Assembly: GCA_038380795.1 (NCBI GenBank)
Contig: CM076267.1
Coordinates: 8,291,501 to 8,355,500, forward strand
Reading direction: 5' to 3'
DNA length: 64,000 bases
Origin: Pyrocephalus nanus
Taxonomy: Eukaryota > Chordata > Aves > Passeriformes > Tyrannidae
The notes beneath the pieces are model-generated. The model made no database searches. It was not told the DNA's origin and saw only the letters and a list, made by a program, of their open reading frames with translations. A program made the translations under genes and the position numbers. Below, in pieces: positions 37,948 to 53,040 of the stretch (positions are counted from its first letter, which is position 1; each line of letters starts with the position of its first letter).

Positions 37948-40900
37948 CTGTGTGTATGAGTGTGCACTTTCCATTATAAAACCAGCAAATCTGTGTGATT
38001 CTGTGTGTTTTGGTTTTTATTATCATCAGCATTGGTGCAAGTCAGGGCTAAATCTGCTGAAGCTTTGAATGAATTCCAAACACAATCAATATACACCAGG
38101 TTTTGGCATAAATATTAAACAAGAACAAGAAGGATAAATGTTGAGAGAGTAGGCTAGGAACTCTAGGATTACAAGGATAATTTTCATTGCCCCAGAAGCT
38201 CGGTTAATTAGTACCTGGAAACCTTTAAAAGACACTTCAGAACACAGCTGCTGTGGATACAATTTCTGTCCCTGTATTACTGGACAAAAATGTGCATAAA
38301 CATAATATTTGAAATATATCTGTAGAGAGAGCCTGGAAAGAGGGAAAAGACATTTTTAAAGTCTGAGGCAAATTGGTTTTAAGTTAGATAATCAGACTTT
38401 AAAGGCAAATTTAATTGCATGTAGAGGTAAATACTTTTAAATTTAATTATAAAGCACTTGCTCAGCAACACTAAGTATAGGATTAGATTATTTTAAAATA
38501 TCTTGTACAGTCAAAAAAAGAAAAAAAAATCTCAGTTTTTCATTGCAGCAGAGTTGACAGAGCTAAGGGGAGGAAGCCCTGTTTCAGACTGGCACTATGA
38601 ACAGTAAAGTGTGATTGACCTACTTGTGCCATTTCCAGTAATTAAGTAGCACATCTGTCCTTCAAATGGTGCACAGTAATGAATAGTAAATCAGGAGAGA
38701 GTCAGGTCTTTGTTAGACCAGTCAGTTCACAAAAAGACTCATTGCATCCCTGAATTCTTTTATCTTTTAAGTAGACAGCAATTTGGGCAATTTCTGGGTG
38801 CTGCAGGCACCTCCAAAGCATGGCCAGGACCAGGAACATCCATAGCATTCATCCCTCTGTCCAGGAACTGGTTTTCCAACCTTGGTTGCATAGTTCATTC
38901 TATCTCAAATTACAGGAGGATGAGCCATTCCAGCTCCCTCTGCCAGTGAAGAACTGCAGGCACAGAAGGGGCAATGCTCCTTGCAATGCAATACCCTTCC
39001 GATGTATTCTGTATGATAAAATCCAAGCAGATACTCCCATTTGTTATTTACATCACAGTACTCCTTCAGGCACCAGTCAGCATTCACTGTCTTCACCCAG
39101 CACAAGCACCTCTCGCCCTACAGACCTGGAAATTTAAGCAGGTCAAGAGAGCTGTAAGAACTTTTCAACAAAAATCATTTACTCTCTTGAAAACTGTTTT
39201 AACATCACTGAAATTTTTAATGAGTTCAAGTCAAATCTGTCAAAGAGCCTGAATCAAATGGACATTTCAAACATTTTAAAAGGATATTTTCTATTTCCAA
39301 AACCTGTTTCAATACATGGCTGGACAAAAGACTATTTCAGTTTGAAATTCGTTTAAATTGAATCGTAGTAATCAGTTTTAAAATTTCCTAAATATCAATA
39401 TTTTATCTTTTTCTGATTAAATAGTTCAATTCAGCTGAAAAGATCTAGGTATTCCAACTGCAGAGGTTTGGGGTTTTTACTGTGGAAAAAAATTTATTTT
39501 TAAGAAACAGATTTAATGGTATTGCAGGGAAAGAAGCATCAGACAATAGAACTGCCTCCCCTGTGACTCTACTAAACTGTATATGTTATTGGAGAAAAAA
39601 AAATTAAGTTATTGGACTTTTTTTTAAAGATTTATTTTCTTGCTTGAAGGTTGCCCACAAAACTTCCATCCTGCCTGCATTTATATATGAAAATACCTTG
39701 AAGACCAGGAGCATTGCTATTAATCTATCAATTACCAGAGCAGTTTGAGGCAAACCCAGGTGCTATGGAAAGACAAATAGACACAATCTCAGGAGTTTTT
39801 TCTTTGGTGAACAGTCTGAATAACTCCTTTCAATTTGAGATTATGTTTCTTTTATCCCTCTCCTATGCTTTCTCTAAAAACTTTGGAAAAATCAGAATAT
39901 GATCCAGGAAAACACAGATACAGTTAATTTTAGGCATTTAGGTATACTGACCAACTGCCTAAACCCCAAGGTTATTTGAATTTGGTAAGGAAGAAGGAAT
40001 TTGGATATAATAGTTATTAAATAAAAGTTGGCTACAGGAGAGAAGTGTAAGAAATTGTGAAAGAAACCTTAGAAATCAGATAACATCTTCGCTTTCCTCA
40101 ATTTGAAACTAAAGAATATGTTGCTTTTCTGAAACAATAAGATGAGGGAAGCAAAAATGAAAATAAGAGAAAGCTAATGAGGACATTAAAAAAGAAAGAA
40201 ACTGAGCAAATTTCTGATGTATGCAATAGAGCAAAGATTTAACTAAGGAATACATGAACTTCATCCTTCCTCAGAAAAGTGACAATATGGCTTGGATCAA
40301 TAGTGTCACCTAATTTTTATGATACACCTTTATACCTAAGTAAACTGCTTGTAAAAGAAATATTTTCTAAATAGGATACTATCAGTCTGCTTTTCAAAGA
40401 CTTAATGTGCTCAGTCTCTACACCACTCAAAGTGCTACCTGTAATAAATACATCAAAAAATACCCTATAAAGTATACTTACATGAGAAAGTAGGGAGCTG
40501 TTAAAGCAGTATATGATGCCACTACTATTTACATTAGGCCAAACCCCATGCTAATGGTAAGAATTGACAACGGAAGATGCATACATGTGTAAAATATACA
40601 TGAAAAGCTTAGGGCTTTACTATTATTTGAAGAAAAAAAAATTATTGTCTTGATGAGGAGTTAGAAATATGACCAACTATGTACTATCTTCTGAAAGAAT
40701 GCCACAAACCTCAGGTAAAAACTACGTCACTGTACGTTAACATCCCATCTTTGTAATGCCTATTACAAATTCGTAATGCCTATTGTTCTTTACAGCAACA
40801 ATACACACTTTAAAAAATTAAAATAACATTTTTTTCTCTAGCTCATCCCCCTGTAATTACCTTTACACAGACTTTTCCATAAGGACAGGAAATGTAATCT

Positions 40901-41774
40901 CCATGGCAGGAGTCTCACCTGTTGCTGGATGAACTCTTCCTCTGCCCGTCACGTTGAGCACTGCAAGCCAGTCTAAGTTTCCATCTATTCAATAACTTGG
41001 AAATGGCAAATTCCATTGCAGGAACAAGGGGCCCAAGAGAGCCTCATGGAAGAGACAGGGGTGTTTAACATTACAGCTAAAACTCTTGAAAAGGACCCCA
41101 GCATTTTCTCATAACCAATATGCTTTTTAAAAACAGGTTACCAACCAAGAGACAGAGGAGGTTTTCTGGCATACACTCAGGCATCTTCATGTTCAGATTA
41201 ACAGCAATTCACCTTACTCAACACAGTTCCTCAGTCTGGATGTGTCACAGACTCAAAGGAATAGACTTTATTTAATATATTCTTTATGTGGGAGATCAAG
41301 GAGAACTTAATTGGTCCTGGCACTAAAACACTGTCAGACAGAGCAGTGCTGGGGCTGGTGGATGCTCGGCACTGTGAGAGATCCCTGGAAGCCCTTCTTA
41401 ATGGAAAACATATTGTTATTTCAGAGCACCAATTACCCCTCACCCCACATGACTTTCAGCAGGGATCTGAGACTGGAAGAGATCATTCAGGCATTCAGAC
41501 TTCACAATCCTTTTCTGGGATCAATTGACCTTCAGGCTCGTAACTTACTATCCACCCAAGCAGACTACGGTGCAACATCCATCTCACTGTAAATCTAGCT
41601 GTGCCATATGTAATTCCTTTTTTACTATAACACACAGTCATAGTCATCCTTATCATCAGGAAAAGTGATGTACAGCTTATTGTAGTGTTAAAAAAATATC
41701 CAGAGATTACTGCACAGCAATATCAGAGCATGAAAGAGATTTAAGATTGGTTTGCTTAAGCTTTACGAAAGGCA

Positions 41775-41808
41775 GACAACAACAACAATAAAAAGGAGGG
41801 GGGGGGGG
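41775..41808. repeat. (AAC)n and 11-nt poly-G tract
   Basis: An (ACA)n-type run is followed by A-rich sequence and then 11 consecutive G (41798-41808). Confidence 0.8.
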
Positions 41809-44800
41809 TGGAGCTCTTGTGGTGTTTTCTCAAGTGACACTTGAAATACTGGAACTCTTATACTTATCTAGCACAGACCAAACACTGAATGTGTAAAAAA
41901 ATCACTGTCGTTCTGAGGTAAAAAGACCCCTGCAAAAAGACACCAGCTGCATGGAGATCTCACTGTAGCTAATATTACCACTACACCAGGCATAAATAAG
42001 GAATTCACTCAAGTACATGTTGATTGTTGTAGATAGCACTGCTTTATAAAAGCACAAAGCAGTAGTACAATATCACCTAATCTTCATCGGCCATGAAGGC
42101 TGAAGCTGAAAACCAATATGATAGAGAGAAAGAAACAAAGAAGAATATCTGCAGCTTTTCTACAAAAGCTATGTTTTAGTACAAATGCACTTCATGTGCT
42201 AGAAGAGAATTAAATTAGAGAAGTCCTTTGACCAGTCTACACAGGAAGTTTAGGCAATGCAGTGTTTCCTTCTGGCCTTGGAGTCTCTGAAAAATGTCAA
42301 TTCGGTCAGGCAGGTCTTGGGTCAAGTCCCAGGAGGACTGTGGTGTCTTGATAGTTATTTGTTGTAAAATACTTATAAATAAGTAAATTGTAGCTTTTTG
42401 CAGAGAAATTCCTAACAAGAAAACTTTGGAAGTATAACTTCTGGCATAACATGAACTTCTGAATGTCAGGCTGTACGGATACAATAGACAGAATAGAATT
42501 GGAAACATTTCTCTCTTTCCTCCCAGATTTTGCAGACATTTTCATGGGTTTCTAAAATTCATCAGATCCTCTGGCTACAAGCTTCTGCTGATCATCTCTG
42601 AAAACCTTGGCAGTTAGCAATTGTTTTGCTGCATTTAAGAGCAATAAATAGACTTTGTTTCCTCTACTACTTATTCTTTCTGTTTCTCCCAGAAAAAAAA
42701 TAAACACAGCTTTTAATCACCCAAATGTGTGAATTTCAACTGGTACTGTGAAGTAGCAGATGGCAGGAAAAGAATGGTGGAAACAGCAGTATTCCTTACA
42801 TATAGCTCTAGCAACAAATGAGATCAGATGCTTTCTGTTCACCAACAAAGAGCCAGCTGCAGAACAGTGAAAAATCCATCATATCCTGCTAAATAAAACC
42901 TTCACTGGAAGGGTGGAGGAAAGATTAGAGGAGCTTCTATTATGAACTTTATAGTGTGATAATTCTTCACTCTTCAGATTGAAGAGTACAATTCCTAATA
43001 CTTCCTTCATTCATGTGATCAGACAGCGAGGCCTAAAACCAGTAACAAAAATGATCTGCTTCAATGGGATTATTTCCACAAACGAGGGTTTGCAGAACAA
43101 GAGCTTAAGTAGCCCACTCATGTGGTGTTCCCTGAGAGCCTTCAGGGAAATCTTCAGAGAGAGGCTTTTTGTAAGTGCAGTGTAAATTCATTTAAGAGGA
43201 TGGGTCAGACACTCAGCTGCTGCAATTCAAAACAGTGTTGTTGGTATTAGCTATTCTCTAAGGTTTTCCCTGTAAAGTTCTGACCTGTAGAAGCAGCTGT
43301 ATATGAACATTATCTTTTTTTGCTTCCACAACTGATAGGTTTAATAAGCAGCTGTCTCTTTTCAGTGTTCCTGCTATGAAACAACACAGAAATATAGTCT
43401 GTAATAATAGCAAGGTCAACATGTACTGCTAAGAAACAGAAGAGCATTTCACCAGAGAATGGAAAGGATGCTAAATATTTTAAGAATCTGCTGCTTAAAT
43501 AAAAAGAAACCTCCTGTGCATTAAAAATACATTTACTGGTCCTTTTCAGGATTCAACCGAAATACTTCCAACAAAAGAAAACTTAAAAGGATTTGTCTGT
43601 TGCCAAAATGGGAAGGTTTATAGGACTGTCTTTGGTAAATGTAACAGAAATCCTGAAACATAGGTAAGAAAAGAGTTTGGATACCTCCTTTCTGTTCAAT
43701 ATTTAACCAAAATTACAGTTTAAGCATTGACAGTGAAAAGGAGGGAATTAAAAAAGTGAGATAAAAAGAAAAAAAGGCTCATTGCTTAAGACATCCTAGC
43801 TAATTTATACAGATATAATTATTAAAAAGAATAAATTAAAAAGACCCCTTCTGTCATCACTTGACAGAAATAGAAATCATACTCTTTACTCTCAGTGTAC
43901 TCCTCTTATCGTTCCTCTCCTTCCCATAGTGAATATGAGTCAGAAATTACCACTAGCAAAACAGCCTCTGAATCCATTTAAAATGCCAAAGAAAAATAAC
44001 CTGGGTTTATTTCTGCTCATTCTGGAGTAAATTCACCCCCAAAAACTTCCTCCTATCCCCCAAATAAACCCCATAATACAAAGCACCAACCCTTCTTAAG
44101 TACATCATATTTGCACCATTAATTTAATGTCTTTTTACCTTTGCAGTTCTGGGTTGTGACTTTCACAGGAGACAAAGAGACAGCTCAGTTTTGGGAATAA
44201 TGAAGAACTCTGCTCTTGGTACTTTTAAAAAAATAACTGAAATGATTTATTCAGTACCGGACTTAGAACCTGCACTGCGAATATGAGTCCAATCTGGGAA
44301 TTTGGTGGGCACATTTTTAATGTGTATGGCCAACCTAGACTCTAGATTTTGATCACAAGGGGTGGATGGGAAGTGATGAACTCTAATCTTTGTTTAGTGC
44401 ACTCTATGGTAAAGCCTTCTGGTGCCTTAAAGGGGCAAATCAGTACATGTCCTGTGTTTATGTTCCCTATCTTTCTTGTCTTTGTATATCTGTATATATC
44501 CTTCAGTTAGAGAATGTCAAGGATCATATAATCTGAAATGAATACTGATTCCAAAAGACCCATAAAAAGAGTTGGCTTTTCTTTATGGACACCATCAGTC
44601 TGGGAGGCCCAGCAGGCATAGGGGACCACAAGCCAGAGAACTGAGACCTGATGACTGATGTATGAAGGAGAAGACCTGAAAGGTCTTGACATGCGAAAAT
44701 GGAAACCAGGCTGGACTCCTATTCTTATCACCTCATTTAATGTGCCAAGGATTCTCACTAAGGGAAATAAGGCTCTTTAAAGCACATTAATATGCTTGGA

Positions 44801-45936
44801 TCAGTAGCCCTGAGTAGGGGATGCTACTGATGTATGCCAAGAACATCAAAACCTCGTGTACATGAACTTGCTAGCAATATCTGCCCTCACCTGTTTGTGT
44901 TGTGAAGCACTGAAAATACTGGTAAGAATGGGCCAGCTGAGTAGCACCAGGCACAGCTACTAGCAGTGACTGTTAAGTGAATAATTAGCAGCATGACAGA
45001 GACTCACAGGTTCAAATTGTTTATTCCTAATTTTTTTCATCATATGAATAACAAAAATCCAAGTGTTATGAAATTTTAAAATGGGGAATTACAGCCAAGT
45101 TTCCATTCTTTACTATTATATCATATATAATTGAAAACTACTGTGCCTTATGAGGCCAAGTTTGACTTTAAGATCCAGCACCAACCAATTTCTTCCACAG
45201 ATGGAGATTGCAGGACACACTCTCTTACATGTCCATACTGAAAAGTAATCTGTATTCAATTTGGCTATCATAGGAGATTACTCACCACCACAACATGACA
45301 GATTTTAAGGATACTTTGTGATAACCATTAGTCTTGAAACTGATTTTTATGTCTTGTAACCTACTGCATTAATCCATTAATTAATTACTTTAAATTGATC
45401 TATGAGTTTATCAGGGAAACAAACAAAAGCTTTCAAAAAATAGAGACAAATCTATGACAAATATAATTTAGGTAATTAAAAACCAAAGAGGATCACCCAG
45501 GTATTTCTAAACCTGTTCATACTTTGTATCTTCCAATGTCTATATGTATAAAAGTGATGCAGAAACCATACAGTAATTGCTGAAGTTACTCATTAAAATG
45601 CAGAACTATGTGAAAAGGAAGCATGGAAAACATTTCTGACATCTAAAGACAAGGTAAAGTTTTATAAAGAAATGAGTTTGCAGATCAGTGGCTAAAAGAC
45701 TGGCATAAATTAACATTCTTGTGTCAAGTATCTGAAGCAACTGAACTTATCTTTTAGCAACCAAAGCTAAAAATATGGAACAGTTACTTTTGCTTTCAGC
45801 AGGACAAGTGCTTTGCATAAAATGAAATATTCATTAAAAAAAATGTGGTTATAAAAATAGGTAATTTATCACTGCAATCATAAACACCAGGGGCCAGGAG
45901 ATGTATCCACATCACAGGGAGGGTAAAGCATATCTA

Positions 45937-46074
45937 GTACACTGTTGTCCCCCCGGATATATTGATATGTCCTGAAATGCCCTTCAGGTATGCAGGACAT
46001 TTGCTCTCTGCCGGGCAGATGGACCAAGTCAGCAGCAGGAAAAATAGAGTGGAGAAAACATAAGAAAACTTTTT
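45937..46074 (-). other. Signal-peptide-like open frame, possible pseudogene remnant
   Basis: On the minus strand a 46-codon frame encodes lysine residues, then a hydrophobic core (FSTLFFLLLTWSICPAES), then a segment with a cysteine and glycine-rich sequence before a TAG stop. This layout is that of a secreted-protein leader with a plausible cleavage region after the core. No ATG is in this frame. The nearest ATG (46078) is in the frame one base over, separated from it by a run of A. No donor site follows where a leader exon would normally end. I do not recognise the family. A broken leader exon and a chance hydrophobic frame in AT-rich DNA are both possible. Confidence 0.2.
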
Positions 46075-46965
46075 TCATTAGATACAATTTTTCTCAAAAG
46101 CTCTCTCACAATATTTCTTTCTAAGTTTTCGATATGTTTGCTTCAACACTGTGCAAGTGCATTTAGCATTCACATAAATAGGGGAATTGCTTTGGTTTGC
46201 CCACCAACCTGTTAAAACCCTACAGAATTCTCCCAGAAAAGTGAATTGGATGAGGCAAGATGCCAGGGGAAGACCAAGCTGATTTCACATCCTTCCCAGC
46301 ACAGTTCTGCTCAGATGAGGGCTTTGCTGGAAAATAAAGATTTGACCATTCCTAATTGATTGGCAGTTTTATGAAGGCTACAAGAGTAGGAACTCAGCTG
46401 GAACCATTATAAAATTTGCTAGTTGTCAAAACTGGGATTAAGATCAGGTCTTAGAGGGGTATGGGAAGAGTGTAGGGTAGTCAGGGCATTAATCCTGACA
46501 GCAAAACTTTGAGACAAAGTTTGAAATAGAGTTTTCCTTATGAATCTTAAATTATTTTCTTTCCTCTACGGAAAGGCAATGCACTAGAGAGGTGTTTGTC
46601 AAATAATGTTCATGTGTGTACAGAAATGTTGGTTTCACATATTTAAACTGAAAGGAAGAAAACTGTGTTCTTGTTTCACTTGGCTGAAAGACAGCAATTG
46701 AGAGAGGGAGGAATATGGCACTCATTAAGGTAAAATGAAGTGTTTAACATCTTTAATAATAAGTGAATTGTCATATCTAAAGTCTTCAGCTCAAGTGCAA
46801 AACGTATGAATCTATTTTTAATTTATTTGCTTTATGAATTTTACAACATAGCCTGGAAAGGCAAGAGAAAGTAGGGGGAGGGGTGGAAGCTACAGAATTA
46901 ACAGAATAAAATATTAATATGTAGGCACATAGAAAACTTTAAATGTAAAATTAAAATATAATTTG

Positions 46966-47006
46966 AAAAAACAAACAAACAAAAAAACCACAAACAAACA
47001 CAAACT
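46966..47006. repeat. (AAAC)n microsatellite, imperfect
   Basis: AAAC units are interrupted by longer A runs and CCAC. It is an imperfect tetranucleotide repeat. Confidence 0.8.
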
Positions 47007-50000
47007 ATGGGGCCTGTGGAAAATACGTGGGAAAGAAACAATTTAATGATGCTAGGCCAATAACACCATGTTTCATTTGCTTCATATGATGGTTTGAGTT
47101 TATAACTAACGGTTTTTCAAGTGTTCTCTTAGGGTATTTCATTTAATTGGCAAATGATAGAAATAAGATTCACTGAGGTTTCAGAGAAATGCTCCTAGCA
47201 CTTACAACTTCATACAAGGCCTTCAAATGTGCTTCTCCTGGCCCAAGTCCTGTGACCGAGAAGGGCAAGAGTTTTGGTTCCTCTGAACTATTTCAGAGTC
47301 GAGATCAGCATGGGGGTTGGGAGGACAGGATAAAATTTTCTTACAAGACTGATTTCTGCTAAAAACATTTATCCCAAGTTCAAAGCTATGAAATGCCAAA
47401 TGTTTCACTGATTTTTATGCAGATAATACAAAGATATTGTCTATGATTTTATCTATGAGATAAAATATTGTTGTGGGTTTTTTGTAACAGCCATTATTAC
47501 TTAATTATCCATAGATCAGTTTGAATTTTTCTGAGCTAAGGTTCCCTGGTATGATAGAAAAGGACTAATAAAAATATTTTTTAAAAAAACTAATAAAATT
47601 ATCTATGTTGGTAAAATTAGCATAAGCACTGCATTCTTTTTCTCCAATTAACATAGCAAATACTATCTATAGAAATGGAGAGAAAGCATGAAAATAAAAA
47701 AAAATATTTTCTAAATGTAAACTTTACTACATGAACTTCTTGTTTTAATGTTATAACACTGTTACTAGAGGAAAAATGCCTCACTCTCCAACACAGCAGG
47801 AAAAAAATGAAAACAAGAAGTAGAATTTTCAGCTGGGAAAAATATATAATTTAATAAGGCCCCTATGTTTTAGGGAGTTGTATGATGCCCGCAGAACAAC
47901 ATTTTGCCACTTGTGCTTTTTCTAGTGTCCTGCAATAATATGAATCGATTCTGAGAGTTTGTTACTTGGGAAGAGGGAAGAGAGATCTGTGTTAAGCAAG
48001 TCCCCTGGGATCAAATCCAGCCCAGTGTAAATTTGTGTCTCTGCTGTTGCCATGATGAGTAATGGGATAGACACTCAGTGACCCCAAGGTGTAGTTTCTA
48101 CAAATCCATGGAGTTCTGTTGATTTTCAACCACTGCAGATATATCTTAAATACATCTATCTGATTTATATTCACTGATGTGAGTCATCCTGAGCTTAGAA
48201 ATGTTTCTGGGTGTGAGGAATGGCATTTCAAACACAAGCACTTGAGTTATGGTCTCTCAGGAAAAGAGAGAAACTTCTCAGGGTATACACATGGGGTTAT
48301 CACTATTATTTAGTATTATTCTCTTCTCTCTTCTCTTTAACCTAAATGCTTACAAGTTCCTTCTACAGGAGAAAAAGTTCATTTTTTTTATAGGTAATGA
48401 GAAAGGAGAGAGATTTTTTTTAGTTGTGTTAGAAGGATCTATGACAGTTTGGTTCTTGTTTTCTGTTTTACTTGGTGACAACTAAAGATACAGCCATCAT
48501 TGTGACTAAGAAATTCAGAGCATTAAAAGTATTGAAATATAGGGGGAAATGAGTAGTTAAATCAACTCATTATTCAGTAAAAAAACACTAAGGTCTTGAA
48601 CTTCCAGGCCTAGAGTATTTCTACTGTCATATTTGATACGATCAGTAACTTACTGAGTGCACATATCTTTCATTAGTGTAAGGTAGCATAAAATTTATTG
48701 TGTCTAAATATTAATTTAATGAAACACTTGTTAAAGCTACTGAGTTAATGTCTAAGACTTCTAAAGATTTCCTTTGAAGATCTGTAAGCTCAATAGGATT
48801 TAAAAAATGCTATATCCTTCTCTCTATGGTGTGCAAACAGACAAAACCAAAAGGGTGAATAAACACAGAAGACTCAACTTCAAAAATAAAATTACTAAAG
48901 GTATCCATCACACTCTTAAAAATTCCTGTGAAAATAACCTTCTTCAATTTAAAAGTCCCACAAATTTACTAATATTCTGCATAATTTGTCTAGCATTAAC
49001 AATTATGGAAGACATCAAAGAGTGTAGAAGCAGGGCCTCCTTGTTAAGAGCACAGTGATGGAAACCACAGAGCAGACAATGAGTGCCTTTAAAAATGTGT
49101 TGCACTCCTTTTTCTTGACCTAAGTCATTTAATGCAAAACAGCAACAGACACACTGATTAGGTTTTTGTGTTGGTTTCAATGAGACTCTTGGATGGCAAA
49201 ACAAATGAAGGTGTTTCCTGGAACCTCTGTAGTGCAAGCCCACCAGGCAAACCTACTAACATGGAAGACCCTGCCAAAATGCTGCTGGACTTCAAAGAGA
49301 CCAAAGTTTCAGAGAAGCTTTGGAGCTTCACAAATATTTCTGGAGAAAAAGTTGTCTATCATAAGCCAGTGTGAAGACTTGCTACTATAAAGCTTGCATT
49401 TTATTATTCACAACAATAAAAGTATCCCCCTTCTATATATTTCAGGGTTTGATCAGTGTTAGCACCGTTAGAATCTCCACATTACACAAGGGCAACGAAC
49501 TTGTACCCACCTACCCCAGCAAGCGATGCCCTCCTTCTCCACAGTCTGCTCTGCTTCACACATTGCTAAGACACATCCAATTATGGAAATAAAAGCCTCC
49601 ACCTGCTTCCTCTGCTTATCTGGATGGAAAAAGAAAAACAGACATGGACTGAACTTAAGCAAATTAAAATTAACCTAATAGTGGCAGTAATTTAATCAAT
49701 GGCAGGTGGTCTGGCTGCCTCTTTCCACACTTTCCAGCTGGAAGCTTGTGTCCTGTTTGTAACAAGTATTTCTAAAGCTGTTTGCTAACTCAGGGAAAGG
49801 AAAATGAAGGTCACTGCTAAGTAGCAATGGAAAAGGAGTTACACAGGTACTCAGCACTGAAGTGAACTCTGATTCCCATCCATTTACTGAAAATGCTATC
49901 ATTAATTTCAACAAGACCAGTGCAAAATATCTTGGAAAATCTGAGGCAAACACGTTTCTTATATTATTTTAAAGTACTGACTGGTTGTTTGTTTTTTCCG

Positions 50001-53000
50001 ATTTCTTTTCTGCTACTATGCTTCCCTTTGTGTATTCCTTGTTCAACAAGATTTTTAAAAAAAAAAAAACATTCAAAGATTACAAAGAAAGCTGAAACAT
50101 GTCTTGAGGGCATCAGGATGGAGGGAAGCATTTTCATATCAGCAGTGTTATTTCTATAAGCTTCAACTTAAAGAGCTACAAAATATTGCAGATGTGTAGC
50201 TGGAAGGGTCAGCAGGGACAGCCTGTGGAGATCTGACGTTCAAATTAAAAACCTTTTTATTTTGACTGAAGCATGATATGCTGGTATCTAATCTTTATCA
50301 GCAGCTTTATCACAAAATGAACATAAAGCAGCAGAGGGCTACATCTACTAATTGCTTTTCAACAAATAATGCCTTTGGGAAGGGCATAAACAGCAGTTTT
50401 ATCATCAGCACTCCCTGGAGTTTGGTACCAGATTCACCTAAAGATGGATAAAGTGACCCATGCTGGGTCCTCCTGTGTTTGTGGCTGTGGGTGACCCACA
50501 CTGGGACAGGAACTCCCTGAGGGAATGTACTACCTGCACTGTGCTTCCTATAAGGTCTATCCTGCTGAGACCAAAGGGATAATTAGCCATAAAACCATTT
50601 TTCCTTTTCAACAGCCATCTTCAGATATGCCTAGAAAAAGTAGAGCAACCTTCGGCACTCCAAATTATGCCATGCTGTTTGCACTCCTCGTGTGGAAAAA
50701 CACTGGCTCAATACAAGTATGCACGTCTGAATCTAAATCAAGGCAAAGAAATTTATTTGAAATACCCACTCTCATGTTCCTCTTTCTCTTTCAGGAATCT
50801 ATGAAGTACTAAGGAGAATTTGTATCCTGTCTGTTATGCATAGGGACAACAGCAGCAGTAATTCATACCGTCCTCTGAAGACTACACGTTTTTGTGCAAG
50901 GGCTGCAGTCTCACTGAAGTAGGGGGGAAAAAAGTCTCTGCATGCCAGAAGGTAGAACAGAAATATTTGACTCACTGAGATCAAACTTTGGAACAGCAAT
51001 ACATTAGTTGTGACAAAAAAAACTGGCTCAGATCAGAGTAGTCCTTGTCCCAGAAAAGTAACTATACATTGGATTCAGCAGTTTTATGAAAAAGAAAGAC
51101 ATCTTCTGTTAGTTAACTAATATATTTTAGTAACTGCATGTCAATTTAAATCCATTCTACTTTTGAAATAAACCATTTTTCATTTTTGCCCCAGTTAAAG
51201 AAATAATGAAACCTGAAGATTTTTTTCTTGATATTATTTCCCTTTCTTTCACTATCTTTCTCTCCATGGTGTTTTTTCTTGAGGATTTCAGGAGCTTTTA
51301 AATGAAACAGGATTTAAAGAGGAACCAATATATTGTTTATTGGAAAAGAATTATGTAAAAGGAAGCTCAAATTTCGATATCTTGATCTTTAAAGGAAGTC
51401 AGAGGGGCACTCTGCCTGAAGAGCAAACTCCCCAAGTTGCCTGTGCAGATAACAAGTTACATCTGAGGTATATGCTAAGTACAGAGGCAAGATGAAGCAG
51501 TCCCCATCAATAGTAATAAAAAGGTTAAAAAACCCCATTATTACTGTAATTAAAAAAATTTACTTTGGGAAAGTCATTAATATGGGAGCTCTATAAAATA
51601 AGAAAAGAACACAAAATTTGGACTTGTGGCCCATTTTCTGCAAACTGCTATTTGCCTCACCTTTTGGAAAAGTTAATTTAGTCAAATATATTATTCTTAA
51701 TTCCTAAAAATCTCCATTTTCTTAGATTTGTTTCAGTATCTTGGTATTGAGCATACATAGAAAACGTCTGCTGTTATAGAACAAGTTATTTAACAGAGGC
51801 AGTAATGGAAGAGATATGCATGAAATTCTGAATTTAAATCATCCAAACTCTTTCTCTCTAAGTTGCACCTAAACCTGAAAGTAAGCAGACTCTGTTTGAG
51901 ACCACACTTACTAGAAGTCACACCTTTTATTCCACCTACTAGAAGGAAGGCAACTTTTTTCATCCATTTTGTAAAGTCTCAGCTCCTCTTGTTGCCTGCA
52001 ATCCCCTTTTCCATTTAGCCTTTAGCTTTCCATCCTTTGCAGTTATCACCTTTATCTTTCCTCTCTTACTTTTGTCTTTACAGACCAGACCCAGCAAACT
52101 AAAAGAACAAATGTTTCAGATAGACATAAAAATCATGGAACAAGATGCTTTCCTGACAGTCCCCTTTTCCCTGTGCTTTGTTTCTCCTCTTAAGGCTATA
52201 AACTCTTCAGAGTTTATTAAGTTGTAATCTTTTAACCTACATTATTGAAGAATTTTCACTTCCTCCTAATGCCAACAGTAAGTAATGAAATTTAGGGAGG
52301 TAGTGATTAGTGCTGTGGTAACACACAGTAGCAAAGGAAGTTGTATATAAGCGTATTAGAAGTATTTTTATTAGAAGTTCTGGAGGGAAGAAAGCTATAT
52401 CTGTTCTGTATTTAGCCCAGATTTCTGGTAATATTTGTAGGATACTTTTGCACTATGAAGTATAAAACAGCACTAAGGAAGGCAATAGTATCCACTGCAG
52501 CATGCAGGGAATAGAAAAGACCATATGGATGATGCATCTATATCAATATATAACTGATTCAGAAGAAGCAACTAGGTTTAGGAAGTGTTTATATTCATGC
52601 CTTGTTTTGGAGACAGTTGCTACTCAAATCTATGCTTTATAAATATAGTTAAAACATAGGTCATAGTCAGGCTTTCAGGATAAATAGATGTAATTAGAAA
52701 AATGTAGGCAGAAATAACCTGAAAGTAATTACAGATAAATAAAGCCTGGTCAGTATTTGGGGATTGGGTTCTGTATTCATTAGGATAACCAGAGAAAAAG
52801 TTGGATCATTGACCAAACAGAAGAAAACTTTCTGGAATCCCAGTGCAGCATCAGCAACAAGTAGCTGCATTCAAGTGTAGTCGTTATTCATTAGTGTAAA
52901 TAAGTAGGAGAGGCTTGGAACTAATAAATTAATAACAGAAGCCCTCACTCATTGGCATGGAAAACAAGAAGTCTATCAATGTTTATGTGAAATAGTTTAC

Positions 53001-53019
53001 TAAATTTGTTTATTTTAAA

Positions 53020-53040
53020 GAAAAAAAAAAAAAGAAAAAA
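53020..53040. repeat. A-rich tract
   Basis: This is a run of A interrupted by one G. Confidence 0.75.
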
